NCBI GenBank assembly: GCA_036365145.1
Contig: JAEOAD010000052.1
Location: 10,911,501-10,975,500 of the forward strand
Source of the DNA: Orientallactaga sibirica
Lineage: Eukaryota > Chordata > Mammalia > Rodentia > Dipodidae
DNA: 64,000 nt
Direction of reading: 5' to 3'
Shown here piece after piece: positions 1 to 10,775 of the stretch. Numbering within the stretch: position 1 is the stretch's first letter; each line of letters begins with the position of its first letter. A program made the position numbers and the translations under genes. Under the pieces are notes generated by a model. It saw nothing but the letters and a program-made list of their open reading frames with translations. It ran no database searches and was not told where the DNA came from.

Positions 1-75
1 TCCAGGTCACCCTGAGACGACATAGTGAATTCCAGGTCAGCCTGGGCTAGAGTGAGACCCTAAAAAAAAAAAAAA
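1..75 (+). mobile_element. B1-like SINE, 3' part only
   Basis: GTGAATTCCAGGTCAGCCTGG and AGAGTGAGACCC with a poly-A end mark the B1 tail. The window starts inside the element. Confidence 0.85.
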
Positions 76-645
76 GAGGGCTAGAGATACGGTGTGGTAG
101 TTTGAATAGATGGCCCCCAATATATTCAGTGTTTTATTAGTTTGTAGTTTGCATCTGCAGCCACCTTGCTGAAGGCAGTGTCACTGGGCGGATCTTAAGG
201 TGTGGTGGTGGGTTTAGGATTTCAATCTAAAGATATGCAAAGTGCCTAGCTGGAGTCCCTGAAGTGTGCTGTGCTGTGTGGCTTTTGGTTTTGCTCTCTG
301 TGTTTGGTCCTGTGAAAGCAGTTTCTTTTGCCATTATGGAACGTCCCCTGAACCTGTAAGTTTCAATAAAAATCCCTGCCTCCATAACTGTGCCTGGTCT
401 GGAAGTTCATCTCAGTGAACCTGAAGCTGTCTGCTACAGATGGCTCAGCAGTTAAGGCACTCCCTTGCAAACTGCACAGCCTAATGTCCTGGGTTTGACT
501 CCCCAGTACTCACGTAAAGCCAGATGCACAAAGTGGTGTATGTATCTGCAGTTCATTTACAGTGGCTGGAGGCCCTGGCACACCCATTCTCTCAGTCTCT
601 TTCTCTGTCTCTCTCTGCTTGAAAAAATATATATAATATATTACA
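76..645 (+). mobile_element. tRNA-type SINE split by the LTR at 93-438
   Basis: The head GGGCTAGAGATACGG (78-92) is separated by the LTR from GATGGCTCAGCAGTTAAGGC and the rest of the body (439-610), with a CT-rich tail. AT-rich simple sequence follows at 625-708. Confidence 0.8.
93..438 (+). mobile_element. Solo LTR, ERVL-MaLR (ORR1/MT-like), inserted in a tRNA-SINE
   Basis: The element begins TGTGGTAGTTTGAAT and ends CTGCTACA, with AATAAA at 365-370 preceded by CCTGTAAG, as in rodent ORR1-type LTRs. At about 346 bp its length also fits. It carries no coding sequence. The flanks are the two halves of a SINE, and the diverged 5-bp target duplications are TACGG (88-92) and GATGG (439-443). Confidence 0.8.
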
Positions 646-707
646 TATATAAAGCTATATAATATATAAATCTATAAAATATATATTATACATACACACA
701 TATATAT

Positions 708-1212
708 ATTTTTTTTTGGTTTTTGGAGGTAGGGTCTCACTCTGGCCTAGGCTGACCTGGAATTAACTATGTAGTCTCAGGGTGGCCTCGAACTCACTGC
801 GATCCTCCTACCTCTGCCTCCCAAGTGCTGGGATTAAAGGCGTGCGCCACCACGCCCGGCCATAAAACATATATTATATACATACATATCATGCTTGGGA
901 GGCAGAGGTAGGAGGATCGCTGTGAGTTCAAGGCCAGCCTGAATTCCAGGTCAGCCTGGGCTAGAGTGAGACCCTACCTCAAAAAAAAAAAAAAAAAAAA
1001 AAACAGGGCTGGAGGGCTGACTTAGTGGTTAAGGCACTTGCCTACAAAGCCAAAAGACCCAGATTTGATTTCCCAGTACCCACGTAAACCAGATGCACAA
1101 GGTGGCGCTTGCGTCTGGAGTTCGTTTGCAGTAGCTGGAGACCCTGGTGTGCCCATTCTCTTTCTCTCTCAAATAAATCAATCAATAAATAAATCAATAA
1201 ATAAATAAAATA
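708..1212. mobile_element. SINE cluster: B1 (-), B1 (+), tRNA-SINE (+)
   Basis: B1 minus lies at 708-862 and ends CACGCCCGGCC. A head-truncated B1 plus lies at 889-1003. A tRNA-SINE plus lies at 1006-1212 with an (ATAA)n tail. Confidence 0.85.
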
Positions 1213-1439
1213 TTTTTTAAAAAAACAAAAGCCAGTCACCAGCCAAAGACAAAAGACAAAACTATGAGTCACCAGCGTGAGACTCTCTACACATGGCTTG
1301 TTATTTTAATGAAAGTGAGTGAGCTCATGGTTGTGAAATAGTAGGTGTCAGTACAAATTGTTACCTGGCCTGCTCAACTTGATATTTTGAAACTATCATG
1401 CCAGAAGGCATAGCAGAGTCAGTCAGTACAGAATTTTTA
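1213..1439. other. Short non-repeat stretch
   Basis: About 220 bases resemble neither SINE family. I see no gene or motif to report. Confidence 0.5.
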
Positions 1440-1801
1440 AAAATACTTTTATTTAATTGCAAGTAGGGAGAGACAGACATACAGAGAGCAAGAGATAGAC
1501 AGGGCTGGAGAGATGGCTTAGTGCTTAAGGCGTTTGCCTGCGAAGCCAAAGGATCCTGGTTTGATTCTCCAGGATCCACGTAAGCCAGATGCACAAGGGG
1601 CACATGTGTCTGAAGTTCGTGTGCAGTGGCTGGAGGCCACAAAGAGATAGAGACAGAGAGAATGCGCATGCCAGGGCCTCCTGCAACTGCAAATGCATGG
1701 GCCACCATGTGCATCTGGCTTATGTGGGATCTGGGGAATTGAACTTAGGACCTTAGGTTTTCCAGGCAAGTACCTTAACCACTACGCCATTTCTCCACCC
1801 C
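1440..1801 (-). mobile_element. tRNA-SINE (-) with a second tRNA-SINE (+) nested inside
   Basis: The outer minus element occupies 1440-1501 and 1639-1801. The inner plus element, 1502-1638, starts GGGCTGGAGAGATGGCTTAG and is truncated at GGCTGGAGGCC. Confidence 0.8.
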
Positions 1802-1830
1802 CAGTAATGGGATTTTAATAGCAGAACTTT

Positions 1831-2675
1831 TGGAGGAAGTTGGGTATGGTACATGTCTTTAATCCCAGCTCTCAGGAGGCAGAGGTATGAGAACTGCCAT
1901 GAGTTTGAGGCCACCCTGAGACTACATAGTGAATTCCAGGTTAGCCTGGGCTAGAGTGAGACCCTTCCTCAAAAAAACAACAACAACAATAACAAAAAAA
2001 CCTTTTTGAGGGGAATGTGGGGAATATAGCTTAGCTCAGTGGTATAGCACCTATCTAGCAAGTTGTATGACCTTAGGTTCAATTCTCAGCACCCTCCCTA
2101 CCTCCTTAAAAAAATACCTCTGGGGCTGGAGAGATGGCTTAGTGGTTAAGTGCTTACCTGTGAAGCCTAAGGACCCCGGTTCAAGGCTTGGTTCCCCAGT
2201 ACACAAGGTGGTGCATGCATCTGGAGTTCATTTGCAGTGACTGGAGGCCCTGGCATGCCCATTCTCTCTCTCTCTCTGCCTTTTTCTCTCTATGTCTGTT
2301 GCTCTCAACTAAATAAATAAATAAACAACAACAACAAAAAAAACCTTTACATGCCTTTAATCCCTGCTCTCAGGAGGTAGAGGTAGGAGGATCATCATGA
2401 GTTTGAGGCCACCCTGAGACTACATAGTGAATTGCAGGTCAGCCTGGACTAGAGTGAAAACCTACTTAAAAAACAAAAAAAACAAAACAAAACAAAACAA
2501 CAACAACAACAAAAAAAACCTTTAGAAGCCGGGTGTGGTGGTGCATGCCTTTAATCTCCACACTTGGGAGGCAGAGGTAGGAGAATTGCTGTGAGTTTGA
2601 GGCCAACCTAGGCCTACAGAGTGGGTTCCAAGTCAGCCTGTGCTAGAGTTAAACCCTACCTTGAAAAATTCCCCC
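1831..2675. mobile_element. SINE cluster: B1, tRNA-SINE, B1, B1 (all +)
   Basis: The B1 elements lie at about 1838-1980, 2349-2515 (tail with (AAAAC)/(CAA) repeats) and 2526-2668. A tRNA-SINE lies at 2121-2330. Confidence 0.85.
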
Positions 2676-2739
2676 CAGAAAGAAATATTTGCACATCATG
2701 TGTCATGAGGCTATCTTTATTTTTATTTTATTTAGTTAG

Positions 2740-3609
2740 TTAGTTAGTTTTGGTTTTTTCAAGGTAGGGTCTCACTCTAGCCAAAGCTGACCTGAAGGCT
2801 ATTCGATCCTCTCTCTCTTTATTTTTTATTTTATTTATTTATTTATTTATTTGAAAGAGAGAGAGAGAGAGAGAAAGAGTGAGAATGGGTGTACCAAGGC
2901 CTCTAGCCATTGCAAATGAACTCCAGATGCATGTGCCCCCTTGTGCATCTGGCTTATGTGGGTCCTGGGGAATTGAACCTGGGTCCTTTGGCTTTGCAGG
3001 CAAGTGTCTTAATCGTTAGGCCATCTTTCCAGCCCCTTTTTGTAAAAAAAAAAAAAAAAATTATTTATTTATTTATTTATTTATTTTTATTTGAGACAGA
3101 AAGAAAGAGGCAGAGAGAGAGAATAGTCACGCCAAGGCCTCCTGCCACTGCCAACAAACTCCAGACACATGTTCACCTTGTGCTTCTGGCTTACGTGGGT
3201 CCTCAAGAATCAAACCTGGGTCCTCAGGCTTTGCAGGTAAGCACCTTAACAACTAAGTTATCTCTCCATCCTGCATGCACCATTTTTTTTTCTTTCAGTT
3301 TTTTGAGGTAGTGTTTTACTCTGGTCCAGGTTGACCTGAACTCACAGCAATTCTCCTACCTCTGTCTCCTGTGTGCTGGGATTAAAAGTGTGTCCCACTG
3401 TGTCTGGCTACCATATTTAATTTATTTATTTCACAGAGAGAGAGAGAGAGAGGGAGAGAGAATGGGTGGGCCAGGGTCTCCAGCTAGTGCAAATGAACTC
3501 CAGATGCAGTGCCACCTTGTGCATCTGGCTTATGTGGGTACTGACTGGATAATCGAACCTGGGTCCTTAGGCTTCGTAGACAAGCACTTTAAATGTAACT
3601 GCTGGTCTA

Positions 3610-3610
<1 letters not shown>
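2740..3610 (-). mobile_element. SINE cluster: B1 fragment, two tRNA-SINEs, B1, tRNA-SINE (all -)
   Basis: B1 fragment 2748-2813; tRNA-SINEs 2820-3036 and 3058-3275; B1 3295-3411; tRNA-SINE 3419-3610. Each shows the (TTTA)n GAGAGAG lead-in and a GCCATCTCTCCAGCCC-type end. Confidence 0.85.
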
Positions 3611-3611
<1 letters not shown>

Positions 3612-3643
<32 letters not shown>

Positions 3644-3972
3644 TTTTCATGGTAGGATCTCCCTCACTAGCCCAGTCTGACCTGGAATTCATTATGTAGT
3701 TTCAGGGTTGTCTCAAACTCACAGTGATCCACCTACCTCTGCCTCCCAAGTGCTGGGATTAAAGGTGTGAGCCAGGGCTGGAGAGATGGCTTAGTGGTTA
3801 AGTGCTTGACTGTGAAACCTAAGGATCCTGGTTCGAGGCTTGATTCTCCAGTACCCACATAAGCCAGATGCACAAGGTGGCGCATGCATCTGGAGTTTGT
3901 TTGCAGTGGCTGGAGGCCTTTGAGTGCCCATTCTCTCTCTCTCTTTCTCTTTGTCTGTCTGTCACTCTCAAA

Positions 3973-4019
<47 letters not shown>

Positions 4020-4060
4020 ACAATTTAAAAATAAAGGTGTGAGCCACCACACCTGGCTGG
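3612..4060. mobile_element. B1 (-) interrupted by a tRNA-SINE (+)
   Basis: The B1 runs 3612-3773 and resumes at 4034-4055. The inner plus-strand tRNA-SINE (3774-4033) has a long (AAAT)n tail at 3970-4020. It duplicated AAAGGTGTGAGCCA, which is present at 3760-3773 and 4034-4047. Confidence 0.88.
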
Positions 4061-4065
4061 TCCAC

Positions 4066-4252
4066 CTTGTTTGTTTGTTTGTTTGTTTGTTTGTTTGTTT
4101 GTTTGTTTGTTTTTCTAGGTAGGTTTTCACTCTGGTCCCGGCTGACCTGGAATTAACTATGTAGTCCCAGGGTGGCTTCTAACTCACTGCGATCCTCCTT
4201 CCTCTGCCTCCCAAGTGCTGGGATTAAAGGCATGCGCCACCATGCCCAGCTT
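4066..4252 (-). mobile_element. B1 (-) with (GTTT)n tail
   Basis: A (TTTG)n run at 4066-4112 leads into a complete B1. TGGTCCACCTT flanks it on both sides (about 4049 and 4254), so the insertion site is clear. Confidence 0.88.
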
Positions 4253-4489
4253 TGGTCCACCTTTTGATTAGAGAAGCTTCTCTTCAGGTGGCAGTGACCA
4301 CTGGGGAGACTCAAAAGTTATCAAAGTGCTGAGAAGTGATAGTGGAGTGTTCAGCACTGAGACATCTCTATCCCGCCCTCTGAGGGTCAGGGACCATTGT
4401 GAAAGAGGTGGTAGAAAGAATTTAAGAGCCAAAAGAAGGGGAGGAATGTTTTGCAATCTAGTCTGTCAGACATAAAATGTCTCCAGTGT
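4253..4489. other. Non-repeat stretch
   Basis: About 235 bases have no recognisable SINE or gene and no long meaningful frame. Confidence 0.5.
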
Positions 4490-5680
4490 TTTTTTTTTCG
4501 GGGTAGGTTTTCACTCTAGCCCCTGCTGACCTGAAATTCACTATGTAGTCTCAGGGTGGCCTGAAACTCAGTGATCCTCCTTCCTCTGCCTCCTGAGTTC
4601 TGGGGTTAAAGACGCATGCCACCAAGCCAGCAATATTCATGAATTCACAGTGACTGACTCACCTACACAAGACCTCTATAATTGGAGGGAAAAAATGATA
4701 ACATCAAAATAAAACAGGTGAGCTGGGAAGATAGCTCAGTGGTTAAAGGTGCTGCTTGCAAAGTTTGTTTGCCAGGGTTCAGTTCCCCAGTACCATGGAA
4801 AGCCAGATACACAGTGTGGTGCATGGAGTTCCTTTGCAGTGGCAAGAGGCCCCGGCACACCCATTCATTCTTTCAGTCTCTCTCTCTCCATATATGTGTC
4901 TCTCTTTGATTGAAAATAAATAAACAGGGCTGGAGAGATGGCTCAGCAGTCGAGGCACTTGCATACAAAGCCTGATGATCTGGGTTCAATTCCCTAGTAC
5001 ACACATAAAGTCAGATACAGAAAGTGGTGCGAGCGTCTAGAGTTCGTTTGCAGTGGCAGGAGGCCCTGGTATGCCCATTCTCTCTCTGTTTCTCTCTCCC
5101 TACTTGCAAATAAATAAATAAAATAAATATATTGATTTAAAAAAAAACAAGGGAGCTGGGCCTTTAATCCCAGCACTTGGGAGGCAGAGGTAGGAGGATT
5201 GCCATGAGTTCAAGGTCACCCTGAGACTACATAGTGAATTCCAGGCTAGCCTGGAGTAGAGTGAGACCCTACCTCGAAAAACAAAACAAAACAAAACAAA
5301 ACAAAACAAAACAAAACAAAACAAAACAAAACTCAAAAGAGAGGCCGGGCATAGTGGTGTATGCCTTTAATCCCAGCATTTGGGAGGCAAAGGGAGGAGG
5401 ATTGCTGTGAGTTTGAGGCTACCCTAAGACTACATAGTGAGTTTTAGCTCAGCCTGGGCTAGAGCAAAACCCTATCTCGAAAAACAAAAAAACAAAAACA
5501 AAAACAAACAAAATCAAAAGAGAGATGATGCTGAGTATGACAACACACACCTTTATTCCCAGCACTTGGGAGGCAGGTAGGAAGATCTCTGTAGTTTGAG
5601 GTCAGCCTGGGACTACAGAGTGCATTCCAGGTCAGCCTGGGCTAGAGTGAGACCCTACCTGGAAAAAATAAAATAAAAGG
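4490..5680. mobile_element. SINE cluster: B1 (-), two tRNA-SINEs (+), three B1s (+)
   Basis: B1 minus 4490-4640; tRNA-SINEs plus 4719-4924 and 4926-5138; B1s plus 5155-5331 (with an (AAAAC)n tail at 5279-5331), 5343-5512 and 5526-5672. Confidence 0.85.
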
Positions 5681-5781
5681 GAGAGAGAGACTAGTTGGAA
5701 AGAAGGGAATTGATGAAGGATTTGGTGAGGGGGAAAAGGGAGAGTGGTAAGAACTTTGAAAACATGTTGGCAATATTTATT

Positions 5782-6366
5782 AAAAGTGAATGTTTAGGGC
5801 TGGAGAGATGGCTTAGCGGTTAAACACTTGCCTATGAAGCCTAAGGACCCCAGTTCGAGGCTCGATTCTCCAGGACCCACGTAAGCCAGATGCACAAGGG
5901 GGTGCCTGCATCTGGAGTTCGTTTGCAGTGGCTGGAGGCCCTGGTGGACCCGTTCTCTCTTTCTCTCTCCCTGCCTATTTCTGTATCTCTCTCTCAAATA
6001 AATAAATAAAAAATAGAAAATAAAATATTTTTTTAAAGTGAATGTTTAGCTGGGCGTGGTGGCGCACACCTTTAATCCCAGCACTCGGGAGGCAGAGGTA
6101 GGAGGATCACCATAAGTTCGAGGCCACCCTGAGACTACATAGTGAATTCCAGGTCAGCCTGAGCTAGGGTGAGACCCTACCTAGGAAAAAAAAAAAAAAA
6201 AGTGAATGTTTAAGCCAGGCGTGGTGGCCTTTAATCCCAGCACTTGGGAGGTAGAGGTAGGTGGATTGCCCGTGAGTTCGAGGCAACCTGAGACTACATA
6301 GTGAATTCCAGGTCAGCCTGGATTAGACCTTACCTTGAAACCCCCCACCCAAAAAAAGAATGTTTA
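5782..6366 (+). mobile_element. Three SINEs inserted one after another at one target site
   Basis: tRNA-SINE 5797-6034, B1 6050-6200 and B1 6213-6354 are separated by repeats of AAAGTGAATGTTTA, found at 5783-5796, 6035-6048 and 6199-6212, with a decayed fourth copy at 6355-6366. Confidence 0.88.
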
Positions 6367-6455
6367 AAAAGAAGTGAATGCATGAATATCTATGAAAAAT
6401 TAAATTAAAAAGTAATAGGATTTATTAGCACCAGGTAAATATTGGGTCATTTTAA

Positions 6456-6993
6456 AGAAGTTTATTTTCTTTTCTCTTTTTCTTTTCTTTTCTTTTTGTT
6501 TGATTTGCAAGGTAGGGTTTCACTCTAGTCCAGGCTGGCTTGTATTTCACTAAGTAGTCTCAGGTTGACCTTGAACTCTCTGTGATCCTCCTGAGTGCTG
6601 GGATTAAAGGTGTGCACCACCATACCCAGCTACCTTTCTTTATATATATTTGAGAGAGAGAGAAAAAAAATAGACAAACCAGAGTCTCATATATTTTATT
6701 TATTTGAGGGAGAGAAAGAGAGAGGGAGGGAGAGAGAATGGGCGCTCCAGAGCCTCCAGCCACTGCAAATGAACTCCAGACGCATGCACCCCTTTGTGTA
6801 TCTGGGTTACATGGGTCCTGGAGAGTTGAACCAGGATCATTTGGCTTTGCAGGCAAATGCCTTAACTGCTAAGTCATCTTTCCAACCCCACATGTGGCAC
6901 TTTATATGTCTGGCTTTTGTGGGTACTGAGGCATCAAATCTGGGCCTTCAGGCTTTGTAAGCCTTTAACCACTGAGCTATCTCCCCAGCCCCA
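6456..6993 (-). mobile_element. B1 (-) and nested pair of tRNA-SINEs (-)
   Basis: B1 lies at about 6495-6632. The outer tRNA-SINE occupies 6640-6688 and 6890-6993. The inner one, 6689-6889, ends CATCTTTCCAACCCC. Confidence 0.8.
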
Positions 6994-7045
6994 GAAATCT
7001 ATTTTCAGTGGTAGTTGGTAACAACTGAAATGGTTTCATAAAATC

Positions 7046-7048
<3 letters not shown>

Positions 7049-7088
<40 letters not shown>

Positions 7089-7320
7089 AGGCGCACGCCC
7101 CTTATATGGGCATGTGGAGGCCAGAAGAGACCTCAGGGTGTTCTCTTATCACACATGTGTGTATTTCCTTGGGACAGGATCTCTACTTGGAGCTGCCAAG
7201 GATGAGCAAGCTCCAGGAACCCCTGCCTCAGTCCCAGCTCTCTATTCGGGTTCTAGGGAGTCAAACCAGGTGGTGTTTAAGTGGCAGGTGCTCTTAACCG
7301 CTGTCCACACCCTAGCCCCA
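7049..7320 (-). mobile_element. (TG)n plus older rodent tRNA-type SINE (B4/RSINE-like)
   Basis: A TG run at 7049-7086 is followed by GGGCATGTGGAGGCCAGAAG, a degenerate middle, then GGAGTCAAACCAGG and a CTCTTAACCGCTG..CCTAGCCCC end, which is the reverse of an old tRNA-SINE head. Open frames here come from the TG repeat. Confidence 0.6.
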
Positions 7321-7775
7321 GAAAATCTCTTTTATCCCAAGATTATTCTCTTGATCTTTTCAGATACTTGCCTTCTCCTTTTTAAAATTTTTTATGGTGT
7401 TAAATATTCTTTATTTTATATTATACACAAACCACACTAAAATGCCTTTATTAAGTAAAAGGAAGCATCCTTAGAAACAAGGAATTCTAATTGAGTTGGC
7501 ATAGTCAAGACAATTGCTTCTTGATCTTTAACCCTTGTCTGTAATGGACTAATGCACACCAGTTGAAACACAGGTGAGTCTTGCTTGGTTCTGAACAGTG
7601 AAGAGCTATGTTCCCAGTGTTTAAACATGTTCATTTAACCAGTTGTAGAAATCTAAAAATAAAGCTAATCTTCAACAGGTTTTGAGTGGTATTCCCCATC
7701 TTTGTGAAAACTTGAGCAATGAAGTGAGTCCAATCCTGTCTTTAAAAGGGAAAGCAGTGACAGTATTTACTGATC
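7321..7775. other. Non-repeat stretch of about 450 bases
   Basis: The sequence is AT-rich with no SINE signature. A 65-codon open frame on the minus strand has no recognisable similarity, and I regard it as chance. Confidence 0.5.
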
Positions 7776-8175
7776 CAGAAGACTATTTTTTTAAATAGAT
7801 TTTATTTATTTATTTGAGAGAGAGAAACAGCAGAGAGAGAGAGAGAGAGAGAGAGAAATGGGTGTGCCAGGGCCTCCAGCCACTGCAAATGAACTCCAGA
7901 TGCGTGTGCCCCCTTGTGCATCTGGCATACATGGGTTCTGGGGAATTGAATCAGGGTCCTTTGGCTTTGCAGGCAAATGCCTTAACTGCTCAGCCATCTT
8001 CTCCAGAAGACTTTTTTTTTTTTTTTTTTTCAAGGTAGGGTCTCACTCTGGTCCAGGCTGACCTGCAATTAACTATGTAGTCTCATGGTGGCCTCGAACT
8101 CTTGGCGATCCTCCTACCTCTGCCTCCCGAGTGCTGGGATTAAAGGCGTGCACCACCACGCCCGGCCCAGACTAT

Positions 8176-8206
<31 letters not shown>

Positions 8207-8363
8207 TTGGTTTTTTGAGGTAGCGTTTCACTATAGCCCAGGCTGACCTGGAATTCACTCTGTAATCTCAGGGTGGCCTGGAACTCATGGTAATCCTCCT
8301 ACCTCTTCCTCCTGAGTGCTGGGATTAAAGGCGTGCGCCACCACGCCCGGCCAGAAGACTATT
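7776..8363 (-). mobile_element. Stack of tRNA-SINE and two B1s (all -) at one target site
   Basis: tRNA-SINE 7790-8002, B1 8015-8166 and (TTTA)n plus B1 8170-8351 are bounded by CCAGAAGACTAT at 7779 and 8352, CCAGAAGACTTT at 8003 and the shorter CCAGACTATTT at 8164. These are repeated target duplications. Confidence 0.85.
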
Positions 8364-8369
8364 TTTAAA

Positions 8370-9232
8370 AAGATTATATTCTCTTTACCATAAGCCAATT
8401 TTACTTAAATAAGGACTCTCCAACAAAAATATTCTGTCATTCATGATCTGAATTGTGGTGTATGAAATCAATAAAATTATGGTACACATTAAAAGCCATA
8501 TTTTGTAATAAATAAGGCAGTGACCATTACTCATTAGTATCTTTTCTAAGATAAGCTATTAGGTCTGCCCTTTCTCCTTTCTTCCTGATGCCAGCGAAGA
8601 TCGTTTTTGTTCCAGGGACGTACTTTTTGGGATTCTCCAGACACTCCATCAGTGTCTTCTCCCCAGGTGATGCCTTTGTTCTTGTTGGCGTCTGTGTAAG
8701 AGAATCCAGCAGCTTGACTGGTTTTCCGCCCAAACAGACCATGGATATTTGGTCCAGTCTTGTGCTTGCCTCCCTTTTCCACAGTGTGGCACTGGGCACG
8801 CTTCTGAACAAAGATCTTCTTGCCTTTCTCAACATCATCCATCTTTTTTTTTTTTAATAAAAGACATCATCATTTTTTTTTTAATTTTTATTTTTGGAGA
8901 GAGAGAGAGGGACAGAGAGAGAGGGAGAGGAAGACAGGTAGAGATGGACGTGCCAGCAGCCTCTCGGCTGCTGTGAATGAAATCCAGATGTGTGCGCCCC
9001 CTTGTGATCAAGTGCGGCATTGCGCCCTTGCGTCATTTTTGCATATGGCTAAACGTGGGACCTGGAGATTGGAACAGCTGGAGATTGGAACCAGGTTCTT
9101 ATGCTTAGCAGGCAGGTGCCTTAACCGCTAAGCCATCTCTCCAGCCCAACATCACCCATCTTTCATTCGCTTTCCCCTCGCTGAGCCAATGCCTACTACC
9201 GACAGCCAGCCCGACGTCCTGCTCTCCTCCTT
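8370..9232 (-). pseudogene. CYCS: Processed cytochrome c (CYCS) pseudogene, split by a SINE
   Basis: Reading the minus strand, the coding part runs from 8842 down to about 8527 without introns. It is clearly somatic cytochrome c, with recognisable stretches such as [19 protein letters not shown] and [18 protein letters not shown]. It is not functional for two reasons. The first haem cysteine of CXXCH is Arg (KRAQCH). A frameshift near 8655 moves the C-terminal third ([11 protein letters not shown]...YLRKDTNE) into another frame. Sequence matching a CYCS 3' UTR continues to about 8370. About 9149-9232 looks like 5' UTR. A long tRNA-type SINE (8861-9147) has inserted at the start codon and duplicated about 17 bp, so ATG plus flanking bases appear on both sides. 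The left end abuts a stack of SINEs. The first ten or so codons are copied again at 10870-10905 by the tandem duplication. Confidence 0.93.
8861..9147 (-). mobile_element. Long-form tRNA-type SINE (-), inserted at CYCS pseudogene start codon
   Basis: The minus-strand element has a purine-rich lead-in (GGAGAGAGAGAGAGGGACAG) and ends GCCATCTCTCCAGCCC. Unlike the common form, it carries an extra segment of about 40 bp (CTTGTGATCAAGTGCGGCA and TTGCGCCCTTGCGTC). AAAGATGG(G/A)TGATGTTG flanks it on the complement. The duplicated copy is at 10928-11213. Confidence 0.88.
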
Positions 9233-9650
9233 TTTAAAATTTTTATATATGTGTGTGTGTGCATGTGTATGCATGTGTGTGCGTGCCCCATGAGTGCACC
9301 ACAGCCTCTTGCTGCTGCAAACAAATGCCTATCCAGCTTTATGTGGGTGACTGAGGAATTGAACCTGGTCTGGCAAGTTTTGCAAGCAAGCACCTTTCAA
9401 CACTGAACCGTCTCCCCAGCCCCAGATACTCAAGTTTCTCCACTTGCTCTCTTCGTTAGTGTTACAGTCTACATTATTGCTCCCATCTCCTCCCTAGATG
9501 CCCTGGGCTTAATTTCCTCCCATGGTGCTGGGAATCAAACCCAGGGCCTTGTGCATTCTAGGCTCTTATGTGTATGTCTATGTGTATGTGTTTGAGCATG
9601 CAAGTGCCTTTGTGTGCATGTGCAGGACAGAGTACAACCTCAAGGGGGTT
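9233..9650 (-). mobile_element. Older tRNA-SINE and B4-type fragment
   Basis: A TG-rich tRNA-SINE lies at 9240-9423. At 9520-9575, GTGCTGGGAATCAAACCCAG followed by GGCCTTGTGCATTCTAGG is the reverse of an ID/B4 head. Both are repeated in the duplication at about 11300-11715. Confidence 0.65.
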
Positions 9651-9653
9651 GTC

Positions 9654-9654
9654 T

Positions 9655-9706
<52 letters not shown>
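9654..9706. repeat. (TTTC)n microsatellite
   Basis: An uninterrupted TTTC run that is repeated at 11720-11773 in duplication unit 2, with nearly the same length. Confidence 0.9.
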
Positions 9707-9707
<1 letters not shown>

Positions 9708-9907
9708 AAGGTATAAATTCTTTTCATTTAATATTTTAAAATTTTTATTTATTAGAGAGAGAGAGAGAACAAGTGGGCGTGCCTGGGCCTGCATGCACCA
9801 CCTTGTGCATCTGGTTTACGTGGGTACTGGGGAATTGAAATTGGGTCCTTAGGTTTCACAAGCAGGTACTATAATCTAGTAAGCCATCTCTCCAGCCTCA
9901 GAAATTT

Positions 9908-9951
<44 letters not shown>

Positions 9952-10760
9952 CTTTTTCGGGGGGGGGGCAGTCTTGAGGTAAGATCTCATTCTAGCTCAG
10001 GCTGACCTGGAATTCACTATGAAGTCTAAGGCTAGCCTCGAATGCACAACAATCCTCTTACCTCTGCTTTCTGAGTGCCATCATGCCCAGCTTTCTTATT
10101 TAATTATATTTTTGGTTTTCCAAGGTAGAGTCTCACTCTAGCTCAGGCTGACCTGGAATTAACTATGTAATCTCAGGGTGGCCTCGATCCCCCTACCTTT
10201 GCTTCCCGAGTGCTGGGATTAAAGGCATGCGCCACCACTGCTGGCTTTCTTCCATTTTTTCAAGGTAGGTTCTAGCTCTAAGCCCAGGCTGACCTGGAAT
10301 TCACTATGTAGTTTCAGGCTGGCCTGAAACTCACAATGATCCTCCTATCTATGCCATCTAAGTGCTGGGACTAAAGGCTTATGCTATCATGCCCCGCTTT
10401 CTTACTTTTTTGTTTGTTTTTTTCCAGGTAGGGTCTCACTCTAGCCCAGGCTGACCTGGAATTCACTCTGTAGTCTCAGGGTGGCCTCGAACTCACAGCG
10501 ATCCTCCTACCTTTGCTTCCCGAGTGCTGGGATTAAAGGCATGTGCCCGGCTCTTACTTAATTTTAACGATGAGTTGGGGTGATGGCTCAATGGCTAAGG
10601 TGCTTCCTGCAAAGTCTAAGGATACCTGTTCAATTTCCCAGTACCCATGTAAAGCCAGGTGATCAAAGTGGCTCATTCATCTGGAGTTCCTTTGTAGCCC
10701 TGGCATGCTCATTCTGTCTGTCCCTCTTCTCTTTCTGTTTCCAAATAAATAAATTCGTTA
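9708..10760. mobile_element. SINE cluster: tRNA-SINE (-), four B1s (-), tRNA-SINE (+)
   Basis: tRNA-SINE minus 9712-9898; B1s minus 9965-10095, 10105-10248, 10252-10402 and 10412-10552; tRNA-SINE plus 10574-10760. All recur in duplication unit 2 between about 11776 and 12825. Confidence 0.85.
9911..9949. repeat. (TA)n microsatellite
   Basis: A pure TA run between a tRNA-SINE (9712-9898) and a B1. The second copy is at 11976-12017. Confidence 0.9.
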
Positions 10761-10775
10761 AAATATTATTAATTT

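Noticed and set aside
439..645. tRNA genes suggested by the TGGCTCAG...GGTTCGATTCC motifs
   Set aside because: These are A-box and B-box remnants of the tRNA-derived SINEs. No clover-leaf with a proper anticodon stem could be supported.
2910..3680. Many 60-130 codon open frames with recurring phrases such as [12 protein letters not shown] or [10 protein letters not shown]
   Set aside because: These phrases are the tRNA-type SINE read in various frames. They recur throughout the window and are not genes.
8527..8842. Cytochrome c as a functional gene
   Set aside because: It has no introns, the haem-binding CXXCH is broken, there is a frameshift, and a SINE separates it from its 5' UTR.
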